Shown here one piece after another: positions 18,786 to 21,821 of a stretch of 21,821 nucleotides of DNA (its first letter is position 1; the number at the start of each line of letters is the position of its first letter). The translations under genes were made by a program, and so were the position numbers. The notes under the pieces are model-generated. The model was not told the origin of the DNA. It searched no databases and saw nothing but the letters and a program-made list of their open reading frames with translations. This stretch comes from Nemertoderma westbladi (Eukaryota; Xenacoelomorpha; Nemertodermatida; Nemertodermatidae), in assembly GCA_032718475.1 (NCBI GenBank), contig JAUCBJ010003429.1, positions 1-21,821 of the forward strand. The letters are read 5' to 3'.

Positions 18786-19435
18786 CTTAGTCGTCAGCCT
18801 GGTTCAGCAAAAGTCAGCAGTTGGTAGTATGCTCAAAAAACTGTGTTCATACTACTGACCTATGCCGGTCTGCCGGTAGCTACTACCTCAGTACCTAGCT
18901 CTGTCAGTATGTAGCTAATCATAGTCTGCAGTGCCGGTGTACTCTGGGTCTGCTATCCCCTATCGGTACTGTCAGTCCGAGCTGTATGCACTGCTTGCCT
19001 AGAACAACCACATCCGGTACAGCCAGACAGCACTACAGCGCCGCGGTACCGGGTACCTTTTGTCTGTTCTTAAGACATGTACAGATGTAAGGGGACGCTT
19101 TAGGCTTTCTGGCAGTTATTTAAAACGTTGTAGGCAGATGCCCAAGGTTGGCAATAATGTTCCCCATGTTCGGGCGCACTCTGAATGCCTAAATTACGGT
19201 TGTTTGGTGCAGTTAAAAGTCTCCCAACTTGTAGGCCTATGTAATTGCGTTATTTCAATACCTCACCCAGGGCTATCTGACGAAATGGATTTTGACCATC
19301 AAGGTGGGTAGAGGCCATTGATGGGTATCTGATGCATGCAACAGAAAATTTCATCAGACCGAAATCATGCAGTCAGGACATGATCATTACTGACCGTGTA
19401 CCGGTAGGTGTCCTGCCTATAGGCAATAATATTTT
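18786..19435. other. Unassigned region with many GGTAC/CCGGTA words
   Basis: Short CCGGTA and GGTACC words recur at 18860-19060, including GGTACCGGGTACC. The open frame at 19060-19311 shows no recognisable domain and is not called. Confidence 0.4.
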
Positions 19436-19680
19436 TTGATATAATATTATGTGAATATGTTTTGGCCGGTAATCTGAAGCTGCAGTCTGGGTCTCAGGTC
19501 GCGACAAGACCGTGGTCACCATATCTGGCACCTGATTGGCTCTTACTTTCAAACATCGAAAATGTGCCCAGGCCTTGATATTTTACGGTACAATTTTATG
19601 CGAAAATGTTTTGGACGGTACTCTGAAGCTCCAGTTTGGGTCCCAGGTCGCGACCATACTGTGGTCACCAGATACGGCTT
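19436..19680 (+). repeat. Imperfect ~149-bp tandem duplication
   Basis: ATGTTTTGG at 19457 and 19606 anchors two copies that share CTGAAGCT, CAGGTCGCGAC and GTGGTCACCA. Confidence 0.8.
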
Positions 19681-19990
19681 TTTGTGTTTTTTTGTGTAAT
19701 TTTTTGTTTTTTTTTGTGTATTTTTGTGTTTTTTGGGTAATATTGTGTTTTTTTGGGTTATTCGTACAACAAATCACACAAAAAATCTAATTTTTATTTT
19801 TTTATATAAGTAATAATTTATTGTTTTGGTTCCTGCTGGCTACCACTGTCAACTGTAACCTGCTTGTTTACTTTCAATTTTTTTTGTGATTTGGTATCAT
19901 TCGGTGTGATTTGGTTTTGGGATTACTTTTTGTGATTTATTTGGTTTGTGGTTTTGTGTGATTTGGTGTGATTAGGTGTGATTTTGGTTT
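19681..19990 (+). repeat. T/G-rich low-complexity tract
   Basis: TTTTTGTG-type runs are followed by irregular GTGATTTGGT repeats. The two open frames here (plus and minus) are low-complexity artefacts. Confidence 0.75.
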
Positions 19991-20027
19991 TTAGACGAGC
20001 CTGTTGGAATACTGTCGCAATAAAAAA

Positions 20028-20769
20028 CGCCGGAGCGAGGTTTGACGAACTCACTACGATAGGAATGACGTTTTATGAACCAGATACGGTCGGAACGAGG
20101 TTTGACGAACTCGCTACGATCGGAACGACGTTTTATGAACCAGATACGGTCGGAACGAGGTTTGACGAACTCGCTACGATCGGAACGACGTTTTATGAAC
20201 CAGATACGGTCGGAATGAGGTTTGACGAACTCGCTACGATCGGAACGACGTTTTACGATCTCGCTACGATTGGAACAACTTTTTTCGAACCAGATACGGT
20301 CGGAACGACGTTTTATGAACCAGATACGGTCGGAACGAGGTTTGACGAACTCGCTACGATCGGAACAACGTTTTGCCATCTCGCTACGATCGGAACGACG
20401 TTTTTCGAACCAGATACGGTCGGAACGACGTTTTATGAACCAGATACGGTCGGAACGAGGTTTGACGAACTCGCTACGATCGGAACGACGTTTTACGATC
20501 TCGCTATGATCGGAACGACGTTTTGCGTTCTCGCTACGATCGGAACGACGTTTTTCGAACCAGATACGGTCGGCATGACGTTTTACGAACCAGATACGGT
20601 CGGAACTAGGTTTGACGAACTCGCTACGATCGGAACGACGTTTTACGATCTCGCTACGATCGGAACGACGTTTTTCGAATCAGATACAGTCGGAACGACG
20701 TTTTACGACCCAGATGCGGTCGGAAAGAAGTTGGAGGAACTCGCCAGAGTTGGAACGAGTTTGGCATAA
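20028..20769 (+). repeat. CpG-rich 30-bp minisatellite, 24 units, open in one frame
   Basis: Units of exactly 30 bases (ten codons) repeat without a stop to TAA 20767-20769. Translated, the unit types are RFDELATIG, TFYEPDTVG, TFYDLATIG and TFFEPDTVG, each preceded by one residue, usually Thr. The first six units alternate as 60-bp dimers; later units form 120-bp tetramers, with one unit duplicated near 20520-20550. The last two units are diverged. The frame has no ATG before 20065, and an AG after a T-rich run at 19993-19994 could be a splice acceptor. Two other frames (20222-20509 plus, 20379-19972 minus) are also long, so openness alone does not show coding. No family was recognised. Confidence 0.88.
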
Positions 20770-20930
20770 CGAAACAAAAGAAATTTCAATTCCGTTTAAT
20801 GTATGTGGTAATTTAAATTTACTATCAATTTAATTAATTATCAGTTATTAGTTTAAATTTACTATCAGTGTTATTGCCTTAGTGACTTACAACAGTCTTT
20901 CAAATGGATTAGAATTACCGGCACCCCCGA
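20770..20930. other. AT-rich spacer after the array
   Basis: It contains a short near-duplicate of AATTTAAATTTACTATCA near 20811-20865; nothing else seen. Confidence 0.4.
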
Positions 20931-20953
20931 CCCCCCCCCCCCCCCCCCCCCCC
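20931..20953 (+). repeat. C23 homopolymer
   Basis: Twenty-three consecutive C, preceded by a shorter C run. Confidence 0.9.
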
Positions 20954-21226
20954 GCACGTAGGCGCTCTCTTTGAATCTCTTTTTTTTGTTCTTTATTATT
21001 GAATTTAAATAAAGAGAATCTAAAATTTCAAATTATTTCAAGATGCAGTACCGATACTTGTTTTAGGGCATTTTAAAACCTGTGATTTACTATTGATATT
21101 GGGATTATCAACCGCGGTATATGTGTATTGGTTTTTTTTAATTTGCATTGATAATGCAATATATCACCATATCACTAAAAATCAGACTTCGACATAAATA
21201 ACAGACTTAGGGAATATGCTTATTTG

Positions 21227-21446
21227 AACCGCAATGGTCGAATTAGTAGTTGTAGACTCCATCAAAACAATAGTAGTATAAAAAAATTGATATTTTTTGT
21301 GATATTGTGATATATTGATATTGAATTGCTGAAGTTATGTGCTCATTTATGTGAATCGCGCTCACATTTTGACCGATATCTCGAGAAGCAATAACTCGAC
21401 CATTGTTTTGATGGTGTCTACCCCCACTAAATCGACCATTGCGGTT
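21227..21446. repeat. 48-bp inverted repeat with 124-bp loop
   Basis: Arms 21227-21274 and 21399-21446 are complementary at 42 of 48 positions. It may be a decayed MITE or fold-back element. The loop is AT-rich with GATATT repeats. Confidence 0.8.
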
Positions 21447-21821
21447 TGACTGATACTAATATCAATGCAATAGCAGTACGGTAAGTTGACTTCACTACAA
21501 TTGAATATATTAGCCAGTTTGCTAATATAATATTAATATTATTTAATGTTTAATTTATTTAATTACTCTAAAAGACACCGACAAAATATTATAAAATTAA
21601 CCGATTCAAAATCAGGTTGATTGAAATTCTCGATAAATGCTATAATTTGGTCTGGGCATTTTTTATAATATATATATAGCATTATTATAAATAGTATTAC
21701 TAATTTATTTAGTAATTTTAAGTAAAAGACAGCAGCAAAAGATTTTAAAAATATCAGGGTCGGAACCAGGGTGTTGAAGTATACCAATAAAGGAAATCTG
21801 TTAGTTTGGGCATTTTTATTT
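21447..21821. other. AT-rich unassigned sequence to window end
   Basis: No gene or named repeat seen; the minus frame at 21563-21787 is not supported. Confidence 0.4.

Noticed and set aside
19060-19311. 83-codon plus frame as a gene
   Set aside because: No recognisable domain, no conserved context, and length expected by chance.
19340-19365. Hammerhead ribozyme core CTGATGA on the minus strand (also CTGACGA near 18790)
   Set aside because: No suitably placed GAAA and no stem II follow either word.

Overview
The window looks like a non-genic, repeat-dominated stretch of an invertebrate animal genome. The evidence is a Ty3/Gypsy LTR retrotransposon, a decayed APE-type LINE, a tRNA-derived SINE with target-site duplications, several minisatellites, long homopolymer G/C tracts, and one Rab-like GTPase reading frame with a eukaryotic splice acceptor and a poly(A) signal. 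I cannot place it to species. There are no bacterial-style operons and no CRISPR.

Layout. 1-4060: 3' part of a Ty3/Gypsy element. It holds gag with two zinc knuckles, a textbook -1 frameshift site at the gag stop, and pol with protease, RT, RNase H and integrase, ending in a short 3' LTR. Pol is broken by one frameshift inside RNase H. 4061-4905: a ~146-bp satellite array with a 292-bp higher-order period; the LTR element sits inside it. 4906-6090: dispersed repeats, an (ACG)n run and a GC-rich CTCGGG palindrome island. 6091-7705: a dead LINE carrying endonuclease and RT remnants. 7706-9780: mostly unannotatable sequence with hairpins, dispersed repeats and a G tract. 9785-10797: the Rab-like gene. 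10603-10664: a G-rich tract. 11121-11790: a 63-bp minisatellite. 11800-15110: mostly featureless, with one ~167-bp duplication. 15112-17086: a non-autonomous DNA transposon candidate with terminal inverted repeats and six copies of a 14-bp motif, into which a 299-bp SINE has inserted. 17087-19990: dispersed and degenerate tandem repeats. 20028-20769: a CpG-rich 30-bp minisatellite, open in one frame for about 24 units. 20931-20953: a C23 tract. 21227-21446: a long inverted repeat.

The only cellular gene I can support is the Rab-like GTPase. Its P-loop, G4 and G5 motifs are good, but the DxxG switch II motif is destroyed and there is no C-terminal prenylation cysteine. The freshest-looking observations are the gag-pol frameshift signal with a predicted pseudoknot, the TIR element with its repeated internal motif, and the ordered variant structure of the 30-bp array. 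I see no coherent multi-gene system; apart from the GTPase, the window is best read as layered mobile-element and satellite history.
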